DNA of 18,403 bases from DASPOF01 sp035626155 (GTDB lineage Bacteria; Desulfobacterota; Binatia; Binatales; Binataceae), in NCBI GenBank assembly GCA_035626155.1, contig DASPOF010000099.1:1-18403 (forward strand). The letters run 5' to 3'. Positions 6,980 through 14,750 of the stretch are shown piece by piece. The first letter of the stretch is position 1, and each line of letters begins with the position of its first letter. The notes under the pieces are model-generated. The model was given only the letters and a program-made list of their open reading frames with translations. It was not told the origin of the DNA and searched no databases. Made by a program: the position numbers and the translations under genes.

Positions 6980-7267
6980 CTAGCTGGAACTGCTCTCGGC
7001 AGGAGGGCGCGGACGGATGGTCGTGGCGCGCAGCCCCTTCGATGTCCAGCCGACATCGAATCCGACCACGTCGCCCTCTTTCAAGAGTTCGATCCCTGGC
7101 AGCGAGCCGCCGGCCTCGGCGCCAACTACGCTCACGAAGGGGAACTCGAAGGGTATTTCCTTGCCGCTGTGCGATTGCAGAATCCCCCGTCCGCGTGCGC
7201 GATCGAGCTTCAGGATCATCCCCTGGTAGAAATTGCCGGGGAAGCGCTCGCTATCGAAATCGTCCAT
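6980..7267 (-). CDS. Cold-shock-domain-like small protein
   Basis: The 95-residue protein has one OB-fold region at residues 15-84: GMILKLDRARGRGILQSHSGKEIPFEF..., then LLKEGDVVGFDVGWTSKGLRATTIRP. The order (glycine-rich strand, FVSVV strand, EGDVVGFDV, KGLRATTI) follows the cold-shock domain layout, and ends in a Pro/Ser tail. The RNA-binding RNP1 (family KGFGFI) is degenerate, GRGILQ here, without its two aromatic residues. The loop between the RNP strands and LLKEGD is also long. Binding of single-stranded nucleic acid is therefore plausible but weakened. ATG 7267 is preferred for domain reasons; ATG 7288 adds MVVRYWA, and neither has a strong ribosome site. It is divergent from the lipoprotein gene at 7458. 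Confidence 0.65.
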   Translation of the reverse strand: MDDFDSERFPGNFYQGMILKLDRARGRGILQSHSGKEIPFEFPFVSVVGAEAGGSLPGIELLKEGDVVGFDVGWTSKGLRATTIRPRPPAESSSS

Positions 7268-7393
7268 GGCCCAGTAACGAACTACCATCCAGGCGCTTTT
7301 GGGGGAAGGCGCTTCGGACCCAGCCAGCGGGCGCGACGCGGGGGGGCCGAGGAACAAAAAAACGATATCAGCCCCGGATCCCGTCGAGAACCG

Positions 7394-7422
7394 TTAGACA
7401 AGTTGTGCGGCGCGGATATAAT
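7394..7422 (+). promoter_or_regulatory. Sigma-70 promoter of the 7458 lipoprotein
   Basis: TTAGAC (7394-7399), an exact 17-base spacer and a perfect TATAAT (7417-7422) stand 35 bases before the start codon. Transcription should begin near 7429. This is the best promoter in the window. Confidence 0.8.
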
Positions 7423-7457
7423 TAGCCCATAATGCTTGGAGACTAACGAGGACAACA

Positions 7458-7874
7458 ATGAGGTCAAATTTCATCGCAAAGGTCCTGGCGGTTGGCATCG
7501 CCTTGGGCTTGTCAGGTTGCGCCGTGGTCGAGGCGCAGCGCCAGGCCGAGGAAGCCAAGAAGCAGGTTTTCGTCAAGCGCGTTGATATCGCGCACATCTG
7601 GGTGACCACCGGGGTTCCGGGTCCGAACAAGCCTTACACTGTGCTCGGCGACGTGAAATACACCGAGCCGTTCTCACCGGAAGCGATCGATGAGACAAAC
7701 ATCAAGGAGAAGCTGAAGAAGATCGCTTACGACAAGTGGCCCGAGACGATCGACGGAATCATCAAGGAGAACCAGGAGGTCTCTCCTGATGGATCGACGG
7801 TGACCGTCAGCGGGCAGGCGATTCAGTACGAGTCATCGGTGGACCGCGAAGCTCTCCACAAGCTGGGCGGGTAA
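7458..7874 (+). CDS. Small lipoprotein of unknown function
   Basis: The 138-residue protein begins MRSNFIAKVLAVGIALGLSGC, a lipoprotein signal peptide with lipobox LSGC and acylated Cys21. Right after it comes a short helical, Ala/Glu/Gln/Lys-rich linker (VVEAQRQAEEAKKQ). A compact domain of about 100 residues follows: IWVTTGVPGPNKPYTVLGDVKYTEPFS, a Lys-rich helix around IKEKLKKIAYDKWPETIDGIIKE and a C-terminal strand pair with TVTVSGQAIQYES. The strand VLGDV and the later VSGQAIQY recall small envelope lipoproteins with an alpha/beta fold, but I cannot name the family. GAGG lies 7 bases before the ATG. The gene is a single-gene unit with its own strong promoter (7394-7422) and terminator (7924-7973), so it may be well expressed. 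Confidence 0.85.
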   Translation: MRSNFIAKVLAVGIALGLSGCAVVEAQRQAEEAKKQVFVKRVDIAHIWVTTGVPGPNKPYTVLGDVKYTEPFSPEAIDETNIKEKLKKIAYDKWPETIDGIIKENQEVSPDGSTVTVSGQAIQYESSVDREALHKLGG

Positions 7875-7923
7875 GTTGCCGCTTCAGACTGCTGGCTGAT
7901 TTCGAGAGTAATCCGCCGAAATG

Positions 7924-7973
7924 AGCGGGCACACGCGGGACGGTCGTCTCGCGCGAGTGCCCGCTTTCTATTT
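7924..7973 (+). terminator. Rho-independent terminator of the 7458 lipoprotein
   Basis: AGCGGGCAC (7924-7932) pairs with GTGCCCGCT (7957-7965), with a further CGCG/CGCG pair inside (7934-7937 with 7950-7953). TTTCTATTT follows the stem on the plus strand. It also lies downstream of the convergent grxC, but the minus side lacks a T-run. Confidence 0.75.
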
Positions 7974-8002
7974 GCATCGAGCGCGGCGTTCAGAGCCGGT
8001 TC

Positions 8003-8272
8003 TCAGGAGGGAGCGGGTTGCGCGAGCATCCCGGTAAGCAGCCCCTTGTCGTCGAGCGCCTTGAGTTCGTCGTACCCGCCGACGATTTTCCCGTTGATGA
8101 AGATTTCGGGGACTGTGCGCCGGCCGCCCGAAAGCTCGACCATCTTCTCGCGTAGCTGATCGTCGTCGGTAACGTCGATCTCTTCGAACGCAACGCCCTT
8201 GGACCGGAGCAACGCTTTGGCGCGCGAGCAGAACGGACAATAAGTGGTCGTATAGATTTGAACCTTTGCCAC
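8003..8272 (-). CDS. grxC: Glutaredoxin 3-like protein
   Basis: The 89-residue cytosolic thioredoxin-fold protein reduces disulfides and glutathione mixed disulfides at the expense of glutathione. It shows VQIYTTTYCPFCSRAKALL with the dithiol motif CPFC (family usually CPYC; Phe for Tyr is a mild change) at residues 12-15. The cis-proline loop RTVPEIFI and the glutathione-binding GGYDEL follow. Length equals the family norm (about 85). The start is GTG at 8272, chosen because GGG of AAAGGG lies about 8 bases upstream and the family-typical first strand follows at once. It lies 106 bases after the purM stop on the same strand, with a hairpin between, so co-transcription is uncertain. Confidence 0.93.
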   Translation of the reverse strand: MAKVQIYTTTYCPFCSRAKALLRSKGVAFEEIDVTDDDQLREKMVELSGGRRTVPEIFINGKIVGGYDELKALDDKGLLTGMLAQPAPS

Positions 8273-8305
8273 CGAAAAACCCTTTCAAAGAACATTTAGG
8301 CTGGA

Positions 8306-8326
8306 CTGCTGGCGCGTGTCCAGCAG
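8306..8326. terminator. Hairpin between purM and grxC
   Basis: CTGCTGG (8306-8312) pairs with CCAGCAG (8320-8326) around a 7-base loop, with an alternative pairing CTGGAC (8301-8306) with GTCCAG (8318-8323). The octamer GCTGGCGC is repeated on both sides. There is no T-run on the minus strand, so it may be a weak or Rho-assisted end for purM. Confidence 0.3.
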
Positions 8327-8378
8327 GCTGGCGCTTTTACCGACATCGTGCCGGACTGGCGGCGGCTGCTACCTGTGG

Positions 8379-9416
8379 CTAGGCGAAGGCGACCTCGCGC
8401 TTGCCGCGCCGCAGCTCTCCGACCACGTGCGCATCGTGCTCCATCCGGCGCAGGTGCGCGATCACGCGGTCGGCATCCCTCGCCCTGACAATCGCAATCA
8501 TCCCGAGTCCGTTATTGAAGGTGCGATCCATCTCTGCGCGGCTGACCTTGCCCAGGCGCTGAATCAACTTGAAGATCGGGGGCGTCGTCCAGCTTCCGCG
8601 CTCGACCACCGCCCGCAGGCCGGGCGGCATCACGCGCGGCAGGTTTTCCGGGACGCCGCCGCCGGTGATATTGGCGAGGCCCTTGAGCCTGAAGCGCTCG
8701 AACAGCTCGACCGCGGCGCGCGCGTAAATCAGCGTCGGGCGCAGCATCTCCTCGGCCAGCGTGCACCCGAGCTCCGGGATGAATGCGCCGAGCTTGATGC
8801 GGGCGTGCTCGAGCAACACCTTGCGGGCGAGCGAGAAACCGTTGGAGTGAAGCCCGCTCGATGCGATCCCGACCATGACGTCGCCCGCACGAATCGAGCG
8901 CGGGTCGGGGATGCGCGCGCGCTCGACGATTCCGACCGCGAATCCGGCCAGGTCGTACTCGCCGGGGCGATAGAGCGTCGAGAGCTGGGCGGTCTCGCCG
9001 CCGACCAGGCTCATCCCGGCCTCCGCGCACCCTCGCGCGACTCCCTTGACGATGTCGAGCGCGATCTGTTTGTTCAGTTTTCCGGTCCCGATGTAATCGA
9101 GAAAGAAGAGCGGGCGGGCGCCATGGCAAATGATGTCGTTGGCGCTCATCGCCACGCAGTCGATTCCAACGGTGTCGTGGCGTCCGGTGGCAAACGCGAT
9201 CATGAGCTTCGTGCCGACGCTGTCGGTGCCGGCTACGAGCACGGGCGAGCGCATCGCGCGCGCGCCTCTCAGGTCCACCAGCGCTCCAAATCCACCGACT
9301 CCGCCAATCACCTGCGCGGCGTAAGTCTTGTCTGCGATCTCGCGGAAGAGCGGGACCAGCCGCTCCTTCAGTGCGATATCGACGCCCGCCGCCTTGTAGG
9401 TCATCCGCTGCGCCAT
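8379..9416 (-). CDS. purM: Phosphoribosylformylglycinamidine cyclo-ligase (AIR synthetase)
   Basis: The enzyme closes the imidazole ring in purine synthesis: FGAM plus ATP gives AIR, ADP and phosphate. The 345-residue length equals the family norm. Motifs in order are YKAAGVDI (7-14), VAGTDSVGTK (61-70, substrate phosphate and ATP site), SANDIICHGARPLFFLDY (91-108), GCAEAGMSLVGGETAQ (129-144) and GIASSGLHSNGFSLAR (183-198). I start at ATG 9416, which has GGAGG about 10 bases upstream; the open frame reaches 9539 but that part overlaps comF. It lies 49 bases after the comF-like gene on the same strand. No purN follows, although purM-purN pairs are common elsewhere. Confidence 0.96.
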   Translation of the reverse strand: MAQRMTYKAAGVDIALKERLVPLFREIADKTYAAQVIGGVGGFGALVDLRGARAMRSPVLVAGTDSVGTKLMIAFATGRHDTVGIDCVAMSANDIICHGARPLFFLDYIGTGKLNKQIALDIVKGVARGCAEAGMSLVGGETAQLSTLYRPGEYDLAGFAVGIVERARIPDPRSIRAGDVMVGIASSGLHSNGFSLARKVLLEHARIKLGAFIPELGCTLAEEMLRPTLIYARAAVELFERFRLKGLANITGGGVPENLPRVMPPGLRAVVERGSWTTPPIFKLIQRLGKVSRAEMDRTFNNGLGMIAIVRARDADRVIAHLRRMEHDAHVVGELRRGKREVAFA

Positions 9417-9465
9417 CTGACTCGTCTCCTCCCTTCCGGCGCCGCCTGCGCCCGCGCCACAGTGC

Positions 9466-10200
9466 TCATAGAACCCGCGCCAGCGTGAAGACATCGACCC
9501 GGCGCGCACCCGCCCCGATGAGCGTGCGCGCGCATTCATCGGCGGTTGCGCCGGTCGTCATCACGTCATCGACGAGCAGAATGCGCCGGCCCGCGACGCG
9601 CGGCGCGTGCCTCACTGCAAATGCGCGCCTGACGTTGCGGCGGCGCTCATCGTGATCGCGCGCGGTTTGAGGCGCGGTCCATCGCACCCGAACCAGCGCG
9701 GATGTGTCGAGCGCAAGCTCAAGCCGCCCGGCGATTTCGGCCGCAAGCAGCGCGGCCTGATTGAAGCCACGCCACCATAGCCGCCGCCAGTGCAGCGGCA
9801 CCGCAATCACCACATCGTAATCCTCGCGCGCCAGAGGTAACGATCGAGGAAGATATTCCGCGATCGCGCGCCCCACCGCCTGGTCGAGCCCATACTTGTG
9901 CCGGCGCACGAGCGCCGGCAGAGTGCCGGGCTCATCCTCGGCCGCGGGGCGGTAGCGCGCTATCGCCCGTGCGCGGTGGAATGATGGCGGATGCCGGCTG
10001 CAGCGCGCACATCGCGGCTCGCCGCTTTCCGCCGATTCGATGGGCCCTCCGCAGACCTCGCATAAAGGCTCGGGCAGCGGATCGATTCGCGCGAGGCAGG
10101 CCGCGCAAACTCGATGGGTCGCGTCGATGGCCAGGCTCCGCCCGCATGCGGCGCATCGAGGCGGATAGAGGAAGTTCACCAGATGGACGAGCGCGGCCAC
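9466..10200 (-). CDS. comF: ComF/GntX-family phosphoribosyltransferase-like protein
   Basis: From GTG 10200 the protein has 244 residues, the normal ComF size. An N-terminal double zinc ribbon has four Cys pairs, all intact: Cys16/19, Cys32/35, Cys47/50 and Cys64/67 (CAAC, CAAC, CEVC, CARC). A type I phosphoribosyltransferase-like domain follows with VPLHWRRLWWRGFNQ (134-148) and the PRPP-binding loop VDDVMTTGAT (210-219). Family members act in DNA uptake (ComF) or iron-sulfur and gluconate use (GntX); the true reaction is unsettled. The open frame extends upstream to 10515, overlapping the divergent CoA-transferase. Starting about 15 residues before the first CxxC is the family habit, but no clear ribosome site decides the start. 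purM follows directly. Confidence 0.85.
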   Translation of the reverse strand: MAALVHLVNFLYPPRCAACGRSLAIDATHRVCAACLARIDPLPEPLCEVCGGPIESAESGEPRCARCSRHPPSFHRARAIARYRPAAEDEPGTLPALVRRHKYGLDQAVGRAIAEYLPRSLPLAREDYDVVIAVPLHWRRLWWRGFNQAALLAAEIAGRLELALDTSALVRVRWTAPQTARDHDERRRNVRRAFAVRHAPRVAGRRILLVDDVMTTGATADECARTLIGAGARRVDVFTLARVL

Positions 10201-10302
10201 ATCACCATAGATGATTGCTCTTAAGTCCAAACTCAAGCGCGCGCGGGGCGCGCCGCCTTGCGCGGAATCGAATCGAGCGGCTCCTGTGGTATAGAGGAAG
10301 CC

Positions 10303-11517
10303 GTGAACGCGCCGCTGACCGGAATTCGAATCATTGACTGGACGATCTGGCAACAGGGGCCGGTGGCCACGCAGATGCTCGCGGACCTCGGCGCCGAAGT
10401 GATCAAGATCGAAGAGCGCGAGCGGGGCGACCCCGGCCGCGGGATATTCGCGATCGCCGGCGGGGCGACCCAGAAGGGCAGCCGCAACTTCTATTTCGAG
10501 GCGAACAACAAACACAAGAAGAGCATCACGCTCGACCTCAAGCTGCCCGAGGCGCGCGAGATCGTTTATCGCCTTGCCGCCCGCAGCGATGTGTTCGTGC
10601 AGAATTTCAGAAAGGGAGTTGCGGCGCGCCTCAAGCTCGATTACGAGTCGCTCAAAACGCTCAACCCAAGGCTCATCTACGCGAGCGCATCGGGCTACGG
10701 ACCCGCCGGACCGGACAGCGGCGAACCGTCATTCGATTATCTGGGCCAGGCGCGTTCCGGGATCATGAACGCGAACGGCGCCGATGGCCTCCCGCCGGTC
10801 TATCTGTTGGGCGGAATCGCGGACCAGATGGGGGCGATCATGCTGGCCTACGGAGTGCTCGCCGCGCTGCTCGCGCGCGAGCGCTTTGGCATCGGCCAGG
10901 AGGTCGATGCGTCGCACCTGGGTTCGATGATGGCGCTTCAGGGTCTCAACGTCGCCTCGCGCACCTTCACCGGCGGCGAATTCGCCCGCGTCACGCGCGC
11001 CAACGCATTCAACCCGCTGTGGAACCATTACCGATGCGCCGACGGCAAGTGGCTGTCGCTCGGGATGCTCCAGGGGGACCGCTACTGGAAGGACTTCTGC
11101 GTCACAATCGGGCGTCCCGACCTCATCGACAATCCGAAGTCGAAAGACATCCTGTCGCGCGGGCAGAACGCCGCCGAGGTGGTTTCGATCCTCGATGCGG
11201 TCTTCGCGACGGCGCCGCGCGACGAGTGGCTGGCGAGGCTGAAGGCGGGCGGCGATTTCATTTTCACGATCGTGAACTCGGTTTCGGATCTCCCCGGCGA
11301 TCCACAGGTGCAGGCGAACGATTACATCGTCGAGTACGATCACCCGGCGCTAGGCCCCACGAAATTGCTCGGCATGCCGGTGAAGCTCAGCGAGACCCCG
11401 GGGGAACCGCGCGGTCACGCGCCCGAGCACGGGGAACATACCGAGTCGATTCTGACCGAGCTGCTCGGCTATAGCTGGGATGAAGTCGCGCGCTTGCGCG
11501 AGGGCGGCGTGATTTGA
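10303..11517 (+). CDS. Family III CoA-transferase (CaiB/BaiF type)
   Basis: This 404-residue cytosolic enzyme would move CoA from an acyl-CoA donor to a carboxylic acid. It has the family opening TGIRIIDWTIWQQGPVATQMLADLGAEVIKIE, the FVQNFRKGVAARLKLDYESL block and YASASGYGPAGP. GGIADQMGAIMLAYGVLAALLAR carries the expected catalytic aspartate, Asp174, which forms the aspartyl-CoA intermediate. The C-terminal part contains HPALGPTKLLGMPVKLSETPGEPRGHAPEHGEHT, also typical. I start at GTG 10303 because AGAGGAAG lies directly upstream; an upstream frame to 10258 adds only an atypical stretch. The SnoaL-like gene follows 44 bases later. Substrate unknown; the downstream partner suggests a hydroxylated acid that is activated and then dehydrated (inference). 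Confidence 0.93.
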   Translation: MNAPLTGIRIIDWTIWQQGPVATQMLADLGAEVIKIEERERGDPGRGIFAIAGGATQKGSRNFYFEANNKHKKSITLDLKLPEAREIVYRLAARSDVFVQNFRKGVAARLKLDYESLKTLNPRLIYASASGYGPAGPDSGEPSFDYLGQARSGIMNANGADGLPPVYLLGGIADQMGAIMLAYGVLAALLARERFGIGQEVDASHLGSMMALQGLNVASRTFTGGEFARVTRANAFNPLWNHYRCADGKWLSLGMLQGDRYWKDFCVTIGRPDLIDNPKSKDILSRGQNAAEVVSILDAVFATAPRDEWLARLKAGGDFIFTIVNSVSDLPGDPQVQANDYIVEYDHPALGPTKLLGMPVKLSETPGEPRGHAPEHGEHTESILTELLGYSWDEVARLREGGVI

Positions 11518-11561
11518 ACGCCGGCTGCGCGGCGCAGCGCAGCCGTTCGGGAGGGGTCGCG

Positions 11562-11975
11562 ATGGCGAACATCACAGGTACTTGGGAAGACCGCGAGGAA
11601 ATCCGCGAGCTTTACGCACGCTATGCGTTGATGATCGACGAGGGGAAGTACCAGGAGTGGATCGATTGCTTTACCGAGGACGGCGTGTTTGAAAGCTCGC
11701 GGCTGGGCCGCCATGAGGGGCGCGCGGGGCTGCGGAAGTTCAGCGAACTTTTCGCCGCGTCTCTCGACGGCGCACAGGTGCGCCACGTGATTAGCAACGT
11801 GACCTTCAATATCGAGGGCGCCTACGCGACCGGCGCTTGCTACCTGATCTACTACCAGTGCAAGGACGCCCGCGTGCAGCAGTCGGCGGTGGGCCACTAT
11901 AACGACACGCTGCGCAAGTCGGGCGGCCGCTGGCTCTTCGCCAGCCGGCAAGTCTGGTTCGACGGGCATCACTGA
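11562..11975 (+). CDS. SnoaL-like (NTF2-fold) protein, possible dehydratase
   Basis: The 137-residue protein belongs to the SnoaL_4-type NTF2-like group, small cone-shaped alpha+beta barrels that include BaiE, scytalone dehydratase and ketosteroid isomerase. It starts ANITGTWEDREEIRELYARYALMIDEGKYQEWIDCFTEDGVFE, the family's helix pair and first strand, and has RHVISNVTFNIEGAYATGACYLI and RWLFASRQVWFDG further on. The BaiE catalytic residues as I know them (Tyr30, Asp35, His83) have matching positions here: Tyr21, Asp26 and His75. The Tyr-Asp spacing is identical and Asp-His differs by one. GGAGGGG stands 5 bases before ATG 11562. It is probably co-transcribed with the CoA-transferase upstream. 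Substrate unknown. Confidence 0.85.
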   Translation: MANITGTWEDREEIRELYARYALMIDEGKYQEWIDCFTEDGVFESSRLGRHEGRAGLRKFSELFAASLDGAQVRHVISNVTFNIEGAYATGACYLIYYQCKDARVQQSAVGHYNDTLRKSGGRWLFASRQVWFDGHH

Positions 11976-12037
11976 GGATCGCCGGCGCGGCCCGCGCGCC
12001 CGCGAAAAATTCTGCCGCCGAGGTGCACCAAACCGTA

Positions 12038-12068
12038 AGCGCCGGATCGGTAAAACCGATCCGGCGCT
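12038..12068. terminator. Perfect 14-bp hairpin between convergent genes
   Basis: Positions 12038-12051 pair perfectly with 12055-12068 around the loop AAA. It lies between the stops of the SnoaL-like gene (11975) and the TolC-like gene (12105). There is no true T-run on either side, so it probably works as a bidirectional barrier or 3' stabiliser rather than a textbook terminator. Confidence 0.6.
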
Positions 12069-12104
12069 CGCGATCAATGCTAGTTGGTCAGAACGCGAGA
12101 CTAC

Positions 12105-13988
12105 TCAGAACGTCGCGTACCAGGGCATCTCGTGCGGGTCCTGAAGCTGGAATTCGATCCCGAACTGCTCCAGCAGCGTGCCCTCGTTATGACGCAGCGC
12201 GAGCTTGGCGTTCTCGAAATCGGTCTCAGCCTGCACCTGGTTTCCCTCGGCGGTCACTTCCTCCTCCTGGAACTGGAGGAGATCGTGCGTGGTTGCCATC
12301 CCGACCCGGAACCGGACCTCCTCGTCGTGGAGCGCCTGGCGGGCGAAATAAGTGGCCTGGGCCGTCGCCTGAGCGCGTTTTTCATCGGCATGCAGATTGG
12401 CGAGCGCGCTCTCAATGTTGTACACGGCCTGTGAAAGCGCCGCGCGATAGTTCAGGCGCGATTGCTCGTACAGGATGCGCGCCTGCGCCAGTGCCGCGCG
12501 CGCGACCGCATTATCGAGCGGATATTGAAACGACATCACTGCCGCGTAGTTGTAAAACGTGAAGTTCCAGAGTCTGTTCAGCGCGCTGCCGTAAATCCCG
12601 CCGAAGGGCACCTTCAATCCGTGGCCGTCGTCGCAGTTCCCGGTCGTGATGGTCCCGAATGTGGCGCAGGGCGCGGTTCCTGCTGCCGCTGTCGTGCCGA
12701 TCTGCGCGCCAAGGTTGAGCTGGGGCAGCACCTGGTTCTCGGCGTACTTCTGTTGCAGCAATGCGCTGCGGATCGCCTCGCGAAATCCGGCGAGCGACGG
12801 CAGGTACTCGACGGCGAGTTCGAGCGAGCGCTCGTCGCTCTCGACGATCGTCTCCTGTGGATTCGGGGTCGTGGCGGGCTCGAGGTCCTCGGGAATGAAG
12901 GTTCCTTGGGGATTGAGCATCACGTCCTGGCGCAGCGCGATGCGCGCGCCTTTGAGGTTAGCCTCGGCGGTGTACACGTTTGCCTCGGCGGTGGCGGCGG
13001 CGGATTGCGCCTCCTGGAGGTCGAGCGGCGCCAGCGTGCCGACCTTCACCGATATCGCATTCTGACGCACGAGGTCCTGGTTGAATTTCAACGCCGCGCG
13101 CGCCACTGCGAGTTGTCCCTCGGCGTTCACGACCCCCCAGTACTCGTTGCCGATGCGCTGGACGAAATCATCGAGCGCCTGCGCGTAGCTCCATTGCGCC
13201 GCCCGCTGGCCTGACTCCGCAATCCTCACGTTGATGGTCGCGAACTGCCACCCGAAGTTCTGGAGCAGCGGCTGCGAGAGAGAAAGGGCAAGCGTCGGCG
13301 TGTAGGAGGGGTTGAGCGATGCGAAAGGGTTATTCGATGCCGCGCGATTGTTGGTGAATGTGACGCCGAAGGTGCCGTTGGTCACGGCGGAGACCTTGTC
13401 GACCGCAAAATTCCAGTCGTAGCTCTTTTGCACGTATGCTTCCGCGCCCGCGGTCTGGAGAATCGATGAGGTCGGCGTGACGTTCTTTATGATGTCGGTC
13501 TGCGAGGTCAGATTTGGATCGAAAGTCCCGTTCGCCTCGCGGACGGTTTCAGTCGATGCCATCGGCCCCAATCGCGCCGATGCGATCTGCGGATTTCCGC
13601 GAAGAGCCAGATAGACCGCTTCCTTCAGCGTGATGCTCCGCGCCTGCCGGTCGATCGTGCGCAGATAGCGCTCGCTGATGAGGCTCTCCTCGGGGACTTC
13701 CCGGCTGAGCGACCACTGATGACCGAGGATGCCTGGCAGCCAAATCGCCGAGTCGCGCTGCTCGAACGGCGCCGGCGACGAGGGTTGCACGTTGACTGGC
13801 GGCGCCGACTGCTGCGAGACCGGCGTCGCGTTGAGCTGGATCGGTCCGCTGATGGTCGGGGGGCCAAACGTGGTCGCGGGCGGCGGACCCGAGACCGCGG
13901 TTGTCAGCTGAGCAAACCCGGGCGAGGTTCCCGCCAGCCAGAGGGGGATGATCAGCAGCGCAACTAGACCATATTTCGTCCACGTCAT
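12105..13988 (-). CDS. TolC-family outer membrane efflux protein
   Basis: This 627-residue outer membrane factor forms, by family knowledge, a trimeric channel across the outer membrane and periplasm. It has a signal peptide MTWTKYGLVALLIIPLWLAGTSPGFA. A Pro/Ser/Thr/Gln-rich extension of about 80 residues follows that most TolC proteins lack. Two OEP repeats come next, the first starting ITLKEAVYLALRGNPQIASARL (about 119-139). Long Ala/Gln/Glu-rich helices contain LDLQEAQSAAATAEANVYTAEANLKGARIAL and, in the second half, ALANLHADEKRAQATAQATYFARQALHDEEVRFRVGMATTHDLLQFQEE. Two Cys (in TAPCATFGTITTGNCDD) sit in what should be a loop. ATG 13988 has GGAGG 10 bases upstream. No adaptor or pump is adjacent, so the partner may be the HlyD-ABC operon at 1721-5366 or lie elsewhere. 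Confidence 0.92.
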   Translation of the reverse strand: MTWTKYGLVALLIIPLWLAGTSPGFAQLTTAVSGPPPATTFGPPTISGPIQLNATPVSQQSAPPVNVQPSSPAPFEQRDSAIWLPGILGHQWSLSREVPEESLISERYLRTIDRQARSITLKEAVYLALRGNPQIASARLGPMASTETVREANGTFDPNLTSQTDIIKNVTPTSSILQTAGAEAYVQKSYDWNFAVDKVSAVTNGTFGVTFTNNRAASNNPFASLNPSYTPTLALSLSQPLLQNFGWQFATINVRIAESGQRAAQWSYAQALDDFVQRIGNEYWGVVNAEGQLAVARAALKFNQDLVRQNAISVKVGTLAPLDLQEAQSAAATAEANVYTAEANLKGARIALRQDVMLNPQGTFIPEDLEPATTPNPQETIVESDERSLELAVEYLPSLAGFREAIRSALLQQKYAENQVLPQLNLGAQIGTTAAAGTAPCATFGTITTGNCDDGHGLKVPFGGIYGSALNRLWNFTFYNYAAVMSFQYPLDNAVARAALAQARILYEQSRLNYRAALSQAVYNIESALANLHADEKRAQATAQATYFARQALHDEEVRFRVGMATTHDLLQFQEEEVTAEGNQVQAETDFENAKLALRHNEGTLLEQFGIEFQLQDPHEMPWYATF

Positions 13989-14219
13989 ACCTTCGGAACC
14001 TCCTTGTTCCACTTCGACTCCCCGGCGGCAGTGGCGGCGATGGCCGCCCCCACTGCGATAGTCTGATCAAGGTCAGAGAAAAAACTCGCGGCTCAGCCCG
14101 ATTCGACCATCCGGCGCTTGCGCGGCGCCAATCGAGCCGCGATTATAACCAAGGCCGCCCGCGTTGTCTGCCGCACGGAGCCTGCGGGCGTGAAGCTGGA
14201 TTCGCAAACCGGAGGGGAG

Positions 14220-14750
14220 ATGCCTCGGTCAAGACTCGCTCTGGCGATCATCGTCATGATGTCCTCGGTATTTATGCTCGCGGTGGGCGAGTCAATGTTC
14301 GCTCGTCCCACTCTCGGTCAGGTTGCGCCAGCCGCGCCCGGACAGCCCCTGCCGCTCGCTACGATCGGGGCTCTGCCGGCGCTTGCGCCAGCGCCTGGCA
14401 CTCAGGTGCTCCCGACCCCGATTCCGCAGTTCACGCCGGTCCAATTTACCTGCTCGTGCTCAGGACCAGGATCTCGCACTACATGGGTGGGCAAGGTTCC
14501 GGCCGCGAGTTACATCCTCGCCAGCCAGGCTGCGAGCGGCGCATGCACTGCCTACAACATCAACGCCCACGCGGAGTCTCCGTACATCAAGCCGCCCGGA
14601 TCGACGCTCACCCAGCCCCCGGGAGTATTGTATGCTGCGCCCCCGGGCATGGTGGGAACGTTCCGCGCTTCGATTCCTCCCAACGAGCCGCTCATGCTGT
14701 CTGAGGAGCAGCAGGTGGTGGCGGCCTGCCAGCGCTGCGCCTGCAACTAG
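14220..14750 (+). CDS. Small secreted Pro/Cys-rich protein, unknown
   Basis: The 176-residue protein has a signal peptide (MPRSRLALAIIVMMSSVFMLAVGESMFA, then RPTLGQVAP). A Pro/Ala-rich stretch of about 40 residues follows (APAAPGQPLPLATIGALPALAPAPGTQ). The domain after it has FTCSCSGPGSRTTWVGKVPAASYILASQAASGACTAYNIN, a second Pro-rich piece and a C-terminal VVAACQRCACN. Six cysteines after the signal peptide, in CSC, single C, CQRC and AC contexts, suggest disulfides. I recognise no family. GGAGGGGAG lies directly before ATG 14220, a strong ribosome site, which makes the gene credible. It is divergent from the TolC-like gene, sharing a 231-base intergenic region. Its TAG stop is part of the repeat that starts at 14747. 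Confidence 0.7.
   Translation: MPRSRLALAIIVMMSSVFMLAVGESMFARPTLGQVAPAAPGQPLPLATIGALPALAPAPGTQVLPTPIPQFTPVQFTCSCSGPGSRTTWVGKVPAASYILASQAASGACTAYNINAHAESPYIKPPGSTLTQPPGVLYAAPPGMVGTFRASIPPNEPLMLSEEQQVVAACQRCACN

Noticed and set aside
8316..9488. 390-residue plus-strand open frame opposite purM
   Set aside because: It is rich in Arg, Asp, Ala and His with no recognisable domain, and mirrors the codons of a certain purM. Antisense open frames of this kind are usual in GC-rich DNA.
14060..14100. Possible minus-strand terminator at the six-T run in the TolC/secreted-protein intergenic region
   Set aside because: The bases before the T-run form no stem longer than three pairs.
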